Below, piece by piece: positions 28,438 through 35,571 of a stretch of 64,000 bases of DNA. Position 1 is the stretch's first letter. The number at the start of each line of letters is the position of its first letter. The stretch covers positions 124,001 to 188,000 of the forward strand of contig CALULI010000002.1 of NCBI GenBank assembly GCA_944321455.1, given 5' to 3'. This DNA is from an uncultured Eggerthellaceae bacterium (lineage in GTDB: Bacteria > Actinomycetota > Coriobacteriia > Coriobacteriales > Eggerthellaceae). The notes under the pieces were generated by a model. It did not search any database. It was not told the DNA's origin and saw only the letters and a program-made list of their open reading frames with translations. The translations under genes and the position numbers were made by a program.

Positions 28438-28465
28438 ATTATAACGCGCACATTCTAAAGTGAAA
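28438..28465 (-). promoter_or_regulatory. Probable promoter of ilvDBHC
   Basis: A perfect -10 TATAAT (28438-28443) lies 16 bp from a -35-like TTTCAC (28460-28465) on the minus strand. Transcription would begin just upstream of the T-box-like stem I. Confidence 0.6.
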
Positions 28466-28540
28466 CCATTTTTCTCGTTAAATAATTGATAATCCGATAA
28501 TCTTCAAATTCCAGCCACGTTTGCAATGCATCGCCTTTGG

Positions 28541-28645
28541 TTGCGCGTATTTTTCATGTGACACACAAGCTGCTAGAGCATTGCATTTTTCATGAGGCGC
28601 ACGAGTTGCTGACCCGTTGCATTTTTCATTTGACGCGTTGCTTGG
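28541..28645. repeat. Three-copy degenerate repeat upstream of lysR
   Basis: Units of about 40, 36 and 29 bp begin at 28541, 28581 and 28617. They share TTGC...TTTTTCAT, a G(A/C)C(A/G)CAC-like middle and a TTGCT end. They lie just before the lysR promoter region and could bind the regulator or be a decayed tandem duplication. Confidence 0.6.
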
Positions 28646-28740
28646 TATTATACGGATTTAACACATGCCGTCCCCCATTTGTGGCATGTGCTTGTTCTAC
28701 ACAATCGAATCCCCCCGATGTATGAGGAGTTCATTTCCCC

Positions 28741-29643
28741 ATGAACCTTGCCCATTTACGCTACTTCGAAACCTTAGTGCAAACAAAAAGCTATCAAGAA
28801 ACAGCACGTATTGAATCGGTTTCTCAACCAACGCTTTCCCAGGCCATCAATGGACTTGAAAAAGAGCTGGGTGCGCCGCTTTTCATTCGTAAAAAAGGCA
28901 GTGTTGAGCTCACACGTGAAGGACGTGCCTTCTCAAATTACGTGCGGGCTTCATTGCGCTTTTTGGATAATGGGATTGATTACGTACAGAGCACATCGGG
29001 TAGAGCACGTAAGGAAATTTCGATTGGCTCAATTTATTCCGCCCAGAGTAAAGACTGGTCCAATCTCATTTATGAATACCGCTGCTTAATGCAGGGAAAT
29101 ATCAAGATCAACATTGAACAGTCAACAACGCAAGATCTTCTTCGACGCGTTAAAGATGGTCGTGTCGACGTTGTCTTCTGCGGCAAAATGGACGTCGATA
29201 GCGACCTTGCGTTTTACCCCTGCTGGACACAAGAGGCCGCGCTGGTTGTTAATCGCCTGCATCCCTTGAGCAAGCGCTCAGAAGTTTCACTGGAAGAACT
29301 GGGGCACCACTATCTTATCTCGTATCGCCTCAACAGTCCCCTCTCCCACGAGATAACCCAACTGACCCGCGGCTACAACCTACGTTGCAACTATGGGTTT
29401 AACGACGAAATTACCTTGGCCTCCATTGTGGCAGCCAATCCTGATGTTATGGCCATTGCTTGCAATTCATGGCTGCTCCATTCGTTTGATAACGAAGTTA
29501 CGCGCGTCAAGATTACCGAAGCACCACAAGAGTTCAGGCAGATCTACTTGTGCTATCGAGCAGATATTGAAAAGCCACAAGTGGTGGAATCCTTTATTGA
29601 GCTGACGAAGAAAATGTTTCCCGAAAAAGAAGCTAGGCTATAA
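28741..29643 (+). CDS. LysR-family transcriptional regulator
   Basis: 300-aa regulator. The winged helix-turn-helix occupies about residues 1-60 (LRYFETLVQTKSYQETARIE, SQPTLSQAINGLEKELG). A periplasmic-binding-like effector domain follows with the EISIGS-type start and SLEELGHHYLISYR. It is divergent from ilvD, so ilv control is a fair guess, but it does not clearly match IlvY. A GAGGAG site precedes the ATG. Confidence 0.88.
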   Translation: MNLAHLRYFETLVQTKSYQETARIESVSQPTLSQAINGLEKELGAPLFIRKKGSVELTREGRAFSNYVRASLRFLDNGIDYVQSTSGRARKEISIGSIYSAQSKDWSNLIYEYRCLMQGNIKINIEQSTTQDLLRRVKDGRVDVVFCGKMDVDSDLAFYPCWTQEAALVVNRLHPLSKRSEVSLEELGHHYLISYRLNSPLSHEITQLTRGYNLRCNYGFNDEITLASIVAANPDVMAIACNSWLLHSFDNEVTRVKITEAPQEFRQIYLCYRADIEKPQVVESFIELTKKMFPEKEARL

Positions 29644-30063
29644 AACAACAATTACCCCGTAAGGAGCGCGTTCAAAACATTCGCTAAAGCTGAATGTGCA
29701 GACCGTAAGAATTAGGCATATAGGACAAAATTACGGCAAAAAAATAACTCTTTCTGGTAGTTGTCCCCAATAACAAGCACCAGAAAGAGAACCCCTCCCC
29801 AATTTACTCACGTCCTTGCGACCTCGAATCCCTCGGACCAATCGGTTTCCCCAAACCGTGAACGTGTTCAATTGGTCTGTAATAGTTTTATCATGCTGCC
29901 CTCTATAAATAAAGTAGATTATTTTGAACCGATTCGGCGTATTTTAATTTTTTCAAAAGAAGCGCTCACAGAGCCCTTTCTTTTACCCATTTTTGAAATA
30001 TTGTGGGTCTAGCGTCAACAAACCCCTAGAATATGATTCAACAAATATGAAAGGCATAAACCC
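29644..30063. other. Intergenic region with a structured RNA candidate
   Basis: 420 bp between lysR and the gamma carbonic anhydrase gene. No protein-like frame. Most of 29738-29880 can fold strongly (see the ncRNA entry). The inverted repeat CCGTAA/TTACGG spans 29703-29736. The sequence from ~29900 to 30060 is AT-rich and shows little beyond a weak ACCCA/TGGGT repeat near 29988-30005. Confidence 0.6.
29738..29880 (-). ncRNA. Candidate structured small RNA of unknown type
   Basis: Read on the minus strand, GACCAAT (29877-29871) pairs with ATTGGTC (29842-29836). The closed interval is filled exactly by two hairpins, TGAA-CACG-TTCA and CGGTTT-GGGG-AAACCG, giving a three-way junction without unpaired linkers. 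A G-rich single-stranded stretch follows. Last comes an 11-bp perfect stem CTCTTTCTGGT/ACCAGAAAGAG (29789-29779 with 29758-29748), topped by a TTGT/ACAA stem and followed by TTATTTTTTT, a textbook terminator. No minus-strand gene precedes it, so it would end a stand-alone transcript. It does not match SRP, RNase P, 6S or tmRNA as I know them. A promoter is not obvious (TATAGA near 29906 is one option). Confidence 0.4.
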
Positions 30064-30615
30064 ATGACTCTCTTCAATGTTGAACTTCATCCACGCTGCA
30101 TTATTTCTCCCACCGCTGTCTTGCTTGGTGATATTACGATTGGCGAAGATGCTTCGGTATTTCCTGGGGTGGTTATGCGCGGTGACTGCAAAGCTATCTC
30201 TATTGGCAAACGCACCAACATCCAAGATGGCGTCCTTGTTCACATGAACTACGAACACGATACCGTGGTCGGTGACGATGTTACCGTCGGGCACGGTGCC
30301 ATACTTCATGGCTGCACCATTGGAGACAGAACCATTGTTGGAATGGGCGCAACCATTATGGATGGCGCAACGGTTGGATCGGATTGTCTTATTGGTGCTG
30401 GAGCCTTAATCCCCCAAGGAGTCACCATTCCTGATGGGTCATTGGTAATGGGTCTTCCCGGCAAAGTAATACGACCCTTAACCAACAAAGAGAAGGCTGA
30501 ATGCCTTGATTCAGCGAGGCGCTACCTCAAGCATGCGCATGACTATGTAGAGGAAGGTATATTCCTTTTAGGAAGCGCTATCGAAAAAGATCCGTATCGC
30601 TTTGCCTTAAAGTAG
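30064..30615 (+). CDS. Gamma carbonic anhydrase-family hexapeptide protein
   Basis: 183-aa left-handed beta-helix protein. Hexapeptide repeats (ISPTAVLLGDITIGEDASVFPG..., IGDRTIVGMGATIMDGATVG) run through residues ~12-150, ending in a C-terminal helix. The three zinc-ligand histidines of the family fit H60 (VHMNYEH), H79 and H84 (VGHGAILHGC). Proteins of this YrdA/PaaY type are trimeric; many lack proven anhydrase activity. It converges on punA. Confidence 0.85.
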   Translation: MTLFNVELHPRCIISPTAVLLGDITIGEDASVFPGVVMRGDCKAISIGKRTNIQDGVLVHMNYEHDTVVGDDVTVGHGAILHGCTIGDRTIVGMGATIMDGATVGSDCLIGAGALIPQGVTIPDGSLVMGLPGKVIRPLTNKEKAECLDSARRYLKHAHDYVEEGIFLLGSAIEKDPYRFALK

Positions 30616-30629
30616 CTACTCGTGTGAAA

Positions 30630-31475
30630 CTACTCGCATGAGAGCTTCTGCAAAAACGCATCCATCAAAGCGGTGAAATCCTGCTCAACAGCGCGCGCAA
30701 CATCCATAACCTCATCAGAGGTTGGATCGCCGCCTTCGACCCCGCATGCCATATTGGAGAGCAACGACATACCGACCACGCGCATGCCGCAGTGACGAGC
30801 AGCAATCACTTCTTCAACAACACTCATGGCTACCGTGTCAGCACCCCAGGTAGCAAACGCACGAATTTCTGCAGGTGTTTCAAAGCTTGGTCCTAATACG
30901 CTTAAGTACACGCCATCTTCGAGCGTGACCTGAGTCTGTTGCGCTGCTTCATGCATACGTGCACGCAGCGAAGGATCATACGCATCCATCATGGGAACAA
31001 AGCGCTGAGCCATACGCGCAGGCTCTTGACCAACCAAAGGATTACGACCCGTCGCGTTGATGTGGTCGGTCATCAGACAAAACGTTCCAACCTTAAAGGC
31101 AGGATTGATAGCACCTGCAGCATTGGTCGTAATAAGAATATCAATGCCACAAGCCTGCATCACCCACACAGGAAAGGCCACCTCAGCAGCTGAATAGCCT
31201 TCGTAGCCATGAAGACGTCCTTGCATGCACAGCACCCACGTATCCGTTTTGGCAACCTTACCCAGCACAAAACATCCGCGATGACCCTCTGCCGTTGAAA
31301 CGCCCATGCGGGGAACATCACCGAACGGAAGAGTTTGTGCTTGCTCAAGCGTATCGGCGTAGCAATTAAGGCCACTGCCTAAAATAAGACCTGCAACAGG
31401 CTTTCGTTGATCCAAAAAACGGGTCAGCACCACTGCTGCTTCATCAATTGCTTGGCGAAGAGACGTTTCTTCCAT
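30630..31475 (-). CDS. punA: Purine nucleoside phosphorylase (trimeric, PunA type)
   Basis: Phosphorolysis of purine nucleosides for salvage. The 281-aa product from ATG 31475 (AAAGGA upstream) has the GSGLNCYAD phosphate loop, AEGHRG, MQGRLHGYEGY, NAAGAIN, MTDHIN, GPSFETPAEIR and GADTVAMS motifs. The Asn that selects 6-oxopurines in this class fits LLSNMACG. Last gene of prfA-prmC-punA. Confidence 0.92.
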   Translation of the reverse strand: MEETSLRQAIDEAAVVLTRFLDQRKPVAGLILGSGLNCYADTLEQAQTLPFGDVPRMGVSTAEGHRGCFVLGKVAKTDTWVLCMQGRLHGYEGYSAAEVAFPVWVMQACGIDILITTNAAGAINPAFKVGTFCLMTDHINATGRNPLVGQEPARMAQRFVPMMDAYDPSLRARMHEAAQQTQVTLEDGVYLSVLGPSFETPAEIRAFATWGADTVAMSVVEEVIAARHCGMRVVGMSLLSNMACGVEGGDPTSDEVMDVARAVEQDFTALMDAFLQKLSCE

Positions 31476-31508
31476 TGGTGGTCCTTTCACACGGAATAGA
31501 GCTTTATT

Positions 31509-32444
31509 CTATTGGGGACGATGCGCAATAAGTATACGATCACGCCCTGCAAGATCTTTCACAATGCGCGCCTGATCAAAGCCCGCTTCGCACACCAGCT
31601 GACATGCTTGATCAAGGCAGTCTTCGTGCAGCTCAACCGCCAAGACACCACCAGGCTTCAAGCACTGAAGAGCAGGCGTGATCATGCGGCGAAAAAGATC
31701 CAAGCCGTCTTCTCCACCATCAAGGGCAAGCGTTGGTTCAAAATCAACCACTTCCCTATCAAGTCCTGCAAGAATAGCGGTAGGAATGTAGGGCGGATTA
31801 GAAACAATCAGATCGAAACGATCCTGGGACGAAGCACTAATCGCATCAAAAAGGTCACTTTCGATAACCTCTATGCGCTCATCAAGACCAAGAAGGTTCG
31901 CGTTTTTCTGAGCAAGCGCCAACGCTTCTGGCGCAATGTCGGTTGCCAGAACATGAGCGGCAGGATATTCATGGGCAATTGAGCACGCAATGCAACCTGT
32001 TCCCGTGCACATATCAAGCACGTCTATCGCAGGCAGATCAGGCTCTACAATGCAATCGGTTCCGTCATCGCTCGATTCAACGCGGTCAGCAACACGAGGC
32101 AAATTCAGCTCAGCAAGCGCTTCGCTTACCAGCACTTCAGTCTCAGGGCGCGGAATAAGCACCCCTGGCTCCACCTTGACCGTAATATAGCGAAAGCCCA
32201 CTTCACCCGTGATATATTGCAGGGGTTCACCTGCCCCACGACGCGAAACGGCCACACGCAGCACGTCGCGTTCCTCCATGGTGAGCGGCTTATCGAAGTT
32301 GGTGTAGAGCTCAATACGCGAAAGGCCCGTAGCATCGCATAAAAGCCACTGAGCCGAAAGAAGGGGATTTTCATCCCCTTTTCGTTCAAGATAACCCACC
32401 GTCCAATCAAGGGTGGATTTAATTGTCCAAACTGTTTCAGTCAT
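31509..32444 (-). CDS. prmC: Release factor glutamine methyltransferase
   Basis: Methylates the Gln of the GGQ motif in RF1 and RF2 with S-adenosylmethionine. It has an N-terminal helical domain (1-90), IPRPETE near 97-103, a SAM-binding motif DMCTGTGCIA near 144-153, and the NPPY catalytic motif at 216-219. The linker at about 118-140 is longer and more acidic than usual. It sits directly after prfA, its substrate gene, a common arrangement. Confidence 0.94.
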   Translation of the reverse strand: MTETVWTIKSTLDWTVGYLERKGDENPLLSAQWLLCDATGLSRIELYTNFDKPLTMEERDVLRVAVSRRGAGEPLQYITGEVGFRYITVKVEPGVLIPRPETEVLVSEALAELNLPRVADRVESSDDGTDCIVEPDLPAIDVLDMCTGTGCIACSIAHEYPAAHVLATDIAPEALALAQKNANLLGLDERIEVIESDLFDAISASSQDRFDLIVSNPPYIPTAILAGLDREVVDFEPTLALDGGEDGLDLFRRMITPALQCLKPGGVLAVELHEDCLDQACQLVCEAGFDQARIVKDLAGRDRILIAHRPQ

Positions 32445-32477
32445 TTCGAACTATCAGTACCAAAGAGCGCTGTTAGC

Positions 32478-33536
32478 TTAGACCGCTTGTTCAAGCTTGC
32501 GCGCACGATCTGCTGCCTGCAACGCCGTAATAACTTCGCCTAAACCATCGCCCAGCAAAACACTGTTGTAGGTAGAGTTAAAGCCAATGCGATGATCCGT
32601 TACGCGGTCCTGAGGTCCGTTGTAGGTACGAATCTTTTCAGCACGGTCACCCGTACCAATCTGAGCAAGACGCTCAGCACCTTCAGCTGCCTGCTGTTCG
32701 GCAAGCATCTTTTCATACAGACGCGCACGCAAAACGCTCATAGCAGCAATCTTGTTTTGCAACTGAGACTTCTGGTCCTGCGACTGCACAACCAAGCCCG
32801 TTGGCAAGTGAGTAATGCGAACAGCAGAGTCAGTCGTGTTAACACACTGACCACCAGGGCCACCTGCGCGATAAACGTCAATGCGCAAATCGTTTGGGTT
32901 GATGTCAATTTCTACTTCGTCAGCTTCAGGAAGCACGGCAACCGTAGCCGTAGAGGTATGAATGCGTCCCTGGCTTTCTGTCTTAGGAACACGCTGAACA
33001 CGATGTACGCCCGATTCGAATTTCATAACGGAATACACCTTGTCGCCTAGCACCTTAAACTGAATTTCCTTGTAGCCGCCTGCTTCTGAAGGATGAACGT
33101 CAAGCGTTTCGCATTTCCAACCATTGCTTGAAGCAAAGCGCGTGTACATGTTGTATAAGTCTCCCGCGAAAATAGCAGCTTCGTCACCACCCGCTGCAGC
33201 GCGAATTTCAACGATAATGTCCTTTTCGTCCGCAGGATCAGTGGGGATGAGCATAAACTTGATGTCTTCTTCAAGCTGAGGGAGCTTAGCTTCCAGTGAT
33301 GAAATTTCCTCCTGGGCAAATTCCTTCATGTCAGGATCGGTAAGCATCTCCTTGGCGGCTGCCAAATCGTCCAAGCACTGAATGTACTCACGTGACTTAG
33401 CAACCAAAGGACCCTGATCCGAATAGTCCTTCGCAAGCTTGTTGTATTCATGCTGATTAGCAACAACAGCAGGATCGCCCAGCTTTGCTTCCAGTTCTTT
33501 ATATGCTTCGATAATCTTTTCGAGTTTTTCGCGCAT
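32478..33536 (-). CDS. prfA: Peptide chain release factor 1
   Basis: Terminates at UAG and UAA. 352 aa, with the RF1 PxT recognition tripeptide as PKT (184-186, QRVPKTESQGRIHTS) and the catalytic GGQ at 228-230. The ATG at 33536 follows AAAAGG. It forms a prfA-prmC-punA unit. Confidence 0.97.
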   Translation of the reverse strand: MREKLEKIIEAYKELEAKLGDPAVVANQHEYNKLAKDYSDQGPLVAKSREYIQCLDDLAAAKEMLTDPDMKEFAQEEISSLEAKLPQLEEDIKFMLIPTDPADEKDIIVEIRAAAGGDEAAIFAGDLYNMYTRFASSNGWKCETLDVHPSEAGGYKEIQFKVLGDKVYSVMKFESGVHRVQRVPKTESQGRIHTSTATVAVLPEADEVEIDINPNDLRIDVYRAGGPGGQCVNTTDSAVRITHLPTGLVVQSQDQKSQLQNKIAAMSVLRARLYEKMLAEQQAAEGAERLAQIGTGDRAEKIRTYNGPQDRVTDHRIGFNSTYNSVLLGDGLGEVITALQAADRARKLEQAV

Positions 33537-33623
33537 GTACCTTTTCCTTAGTCATCAATGAAACACGAAAACAGGCAACAAACCATTTGTCTATCGCCTG
33601 AATACTTGCAACGTCATATCTTA

Positions 33624-34535
33624 TCACGAAGCAAGGTATTTCACACAAGCCTCCGCAGCAAGAGCACCATCTGATGTTGCCGTAACCACCTGACGAAGCG
33701 GTGTTGAGCGTACATCACCTGCAACAAAAAGTCCCTCAACGTTTGTTTTACCGCCCTCAGAGGCAATAATGTAGCCGTTTTCATCACAATCAACCAGCGA
33801 AGAGAGCCAGGCCGTGTCAGGGTTGGTACCAATAGCAACAAAAAGGCCTGCGCAATCAAGCGTCGTTTTATCGTGCGTGTTGACGTCTTCAATCACCACG
33901 CCTGCCAACGACCCATCTGCTGTTACCACGTCGTCTAAAACGCTGTTCCAATGAATGACCACGTTTGGAAGCGATTCGACCTTTTGTGCATACCAATGAT
34001 GTGCGCGAAGCTGATCGCGGCGATGAACCAGGTGGACAGTTGTGCAGATATGTGAGAGATAAATGGCATCAGCACAGGCGGTATCACCGCCACCTACAAT
34101 ACACACATCACGTCCACGGAAGAAATTGCCATCGCAGGTAGCGCAATATGACACCCCGCGGCCTTCGAGCGATGATAAGTCCTTATGAGTGAAGCGCCGT
34201 GGCTTTGCGCCCGTGGCAACAATGACGCTTTTCGCCTCGTAGGTCTGAGATGATCCGGTGAGCACGAAGCCCTCATCAGTCTTTTCCAGAGCAGTAATAG
34301 TGTCACTGACAACCGTTGCCCCGAAGCGTTCAGCTTGTTCGCGCATTTCAAGCGCAATATCAAAGCCGCTGATGCCTTGAGCAAAGCCTGGATAGTTTTC
34401 TAATTGATCAATGGAGGTCAGCTGACCGCCGACTAGCAACCCTTCATACACGGCCGTCGAAAGACCTGCACGAGCTGCATAGATAGCCGCCGTAAGACCA
34501 GCGGGTCCTGCTCCAATAATGGCAACATCGTTCAT
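33624..34535 (-). CDS. trxB: Thioredoxin reductase
   Basis: NADPH-dependent flavoprotein that reduces thioredoxin. The 303-aa product from ATG 34535 (AAAGGGG upstream) has the FAD motif GAGPAG at about 8-13, redox-active CATC (131-134) and the NADPH motif GGGDTACADA. The C-terminal GLFVAGDVR segment is present. It lies 72 bp downstream of trxA, its partner. Upstream starts to 34604 lack a ribosome site and were rejected. Confidence 0.95.
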   Translation of the reverse strand: MNDVAIIGAGPAGLTAAIYAARAGLSTAVYEGLLVGGQLTSIDQLENYPGFAQGISGFDIALEMREQAERFGATVVSDTITALEKTDEGFVLTGSSQTYEAKSVIVATGAKPRRFTHKDLSSLEGRGVSYCATCDGNFFRGRDVCIVGGGDTACADAIYLSHICTTVHLVHRRDQLRAHHWYAQKVESLPNVVIHWNSVLDDVVTADGSLAGVVIEDVNTHDKTTLDCAGLFVAIGTNPDTAWLSSLVDCDENGYIIASEGGKTNVEGLFVAGDVRSTPLRQVVTATSDGALAAEACVKYLAS

Positions 34536-34607
34536 AATTTCCCCTTTAACAGAAAACAGGCGAGCTGTTTTGCAACAATCTCGCCTGGAGTAATGCTTTG
34601 CCATCAG

Positions 34608-34916
34608 TTAAGAAAGCGCATCGATAATAACTTGCTTAGGAACTGCTCCCATAAAGGTATTGACGGGCTGACCGTTCTTGAAAACATAAAACGTTGGAAC
34701 GCTCATGATGTTAAAACGCTGAGCAAGCTCCATTTCGCGGTCAACATCTACCTTGTAGATACGTGCTTTATCACCAAGCTCCTTTGATGCTTCGTCCAAA
34801 ATTGGTGCCATCATCTTGCAAGGGCCGCACCACGTTGCAAAGAAATCCACCAATACTGGAACTGATTCGTCAAGCACCTTGCTCTGGAAATCAGCTGCCG
34901 TGATTTGCGTAGCCAT
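34608..34916 (-). CDS. trxA: Thioredoxin
   Basis: 102-aa classical thioredoxin with WCGPCKM (active cysteines 30 and 33) and the cis-Pro in MSVPTFYVF. The ATG has a perfect AAGGAGG. It is followed by trxB and probably co-transcribed with it. The 247 bp upstream (to ybjQ) are AT-rich with possible promoter elements. Confidence 0.95.
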   Translation of the reverse strand: MATQITAADFQSKVLDESVPVLVDFFATWCGPCKMMAPILDEASKELGDKARIYKVDVDREMELAQRFNIMSVPTFYVFKNGQPVNTFMGAVPKQVIIDALS

Positions 34917-35089
34917 AGTTTCCTCCTTAGAGCCTCTTTGTTTCGATCTCTTGATTGTAATCGTTAGACCTTAATCATTTGATCTTGATCTGTTTGTTGG
35001 TGCTATTTTACCATAATTGTTACTTAAATAGTATCAATTATCGTTTACAGTCGATTAACGGTACCCGCCCAACATTAACAGAGGAACAA

Positions 35090-35199
35090 TTACAGAGCCT
35101 CAAACCTGTCAGCCGAATTGGAAGCCTTAAAAAGCTTCGAATCCAACAGCGGTAGCCGAAACCTTACAGAGCCTCAACCGTAACAGCGGTGCCTGAAGC
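35090..35199. repeat. Three-copy ~37-bp tandem repeat covering the ybjQ 3' end
   Basis: On the minus strand, the last 36 bp of ybjQ with its stop (35199-35164) are followed by two further diverged copies (35163-35127 and 35126-35090), each ending in TAA. The third ends with an exact TTGAGGCTCTGTAA, identical to the gene end. Copies 1 and 2 share ACCGCTGTT. Confidence 0.75.
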
Positions 35200-35487
35200 C
35201 GTCACCATGAGCATGTTACCTTGACCAAGAACCTCATAATCCATGTCTACGCCAACAACTGCATGAGCTCCCAGTTCGCTTGCACGCTGCTCAAGTTCGC
35301 GCAAAGCTTCTTCACGTGCTGCGAGCAATTCATCTTCGTAGCCCTGAGAACGACCGCCAACAATATTGCGGATACCAGCGCCGAAGTCCTTAAAAATGTT
35401 AATACCCGAAATAACTTCGCCAAATACGATGCCGTAATAACCCGTAATACGATAACCCTCAACGGATTGTGTAGTGGTGACAATCAT
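35164..35487 (-). CDS. YbjQ/UPF0145 family protein
   Basis: Small conserved protein of unknown role (107 aa from ATG 35487). It shows the family motifs [25 protein letters not shown], and the [18 protein letters not shown] core. It is thought to form pentameric rings in other species; no function is assigned here. An AAAGGAAAG site precedes the ATG. It follows thrS by 84 bp, with a possible 22-codon frame in between. Confidence 0.85.
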   Translation of the reverse strand: MIVTTTQSVEGYRITGYYGIVFGEVISGINIFKDFGAGIRNIVGGRSQGYEDELLAAREEALRELEQRASELGAHAVVGVDMDYEVLGQGNMLMVTASGTAVTVEAL

Positions 35488-35552
35488 GGCTTTCCTTTCT
35501 TTATTGGCTTCATGAACCACAGCACCATGAGCGCCACCGCGAGTGCGCCCAT
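35484..35552 (-). CDS. Possible 22-residue hydrophobic peptide between thrS and ybjQ
   Basis: The frame [22 protein letters not shown] starts at ATG 35552 with AGAGG 11 nt upstream. It ends in TGA overlapping the ybjQ start (ATGA). A hydrophobic stretch with a basic tail would suit a tiny membrane peptide. The coupling to ybjQ and the thrS-adjacent site argue for translation, but the frame is short enough to be chance. Confidence 0.3.
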   Translation of the reverse strand: MGALAVALMVLWFMKPIKKGKP

Positions 35553-35571
35553 GACACGACTAACCTCTTTT

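Larger units (their letters stand above)
28145..28740. other. Divergent intergenic region between ilvD and lysR
   Basis: 596 bp. It contains the ilvD leader and promoter on the minus strand, then a three-copy degenerate repeat (28541-28645) and the lysR upstream region on the plus strand with a TATTAT at 28646-28651. No convincing gene is present. A 29-codon frame inside the leader (28265-28354, minus) is described under findings. Confidence 0.7.

Noticed and set aside
29748-29789. Terminator of lysR on the plus strand
   Set aside because: The T-run lies on the minus-strand side. The plus-strand side continues AACCCCTCCCC and would not release RNA.
29803-29840. tRNA or tmRNA 3' end on the plus strand (CTCGAATCCCTCGG followed by ACCA)
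   Set aside because: The T-stem does not pair, and no acceptor 5' half or anticodon arm is found upstream. The same bases fit the minus-strand structure better.
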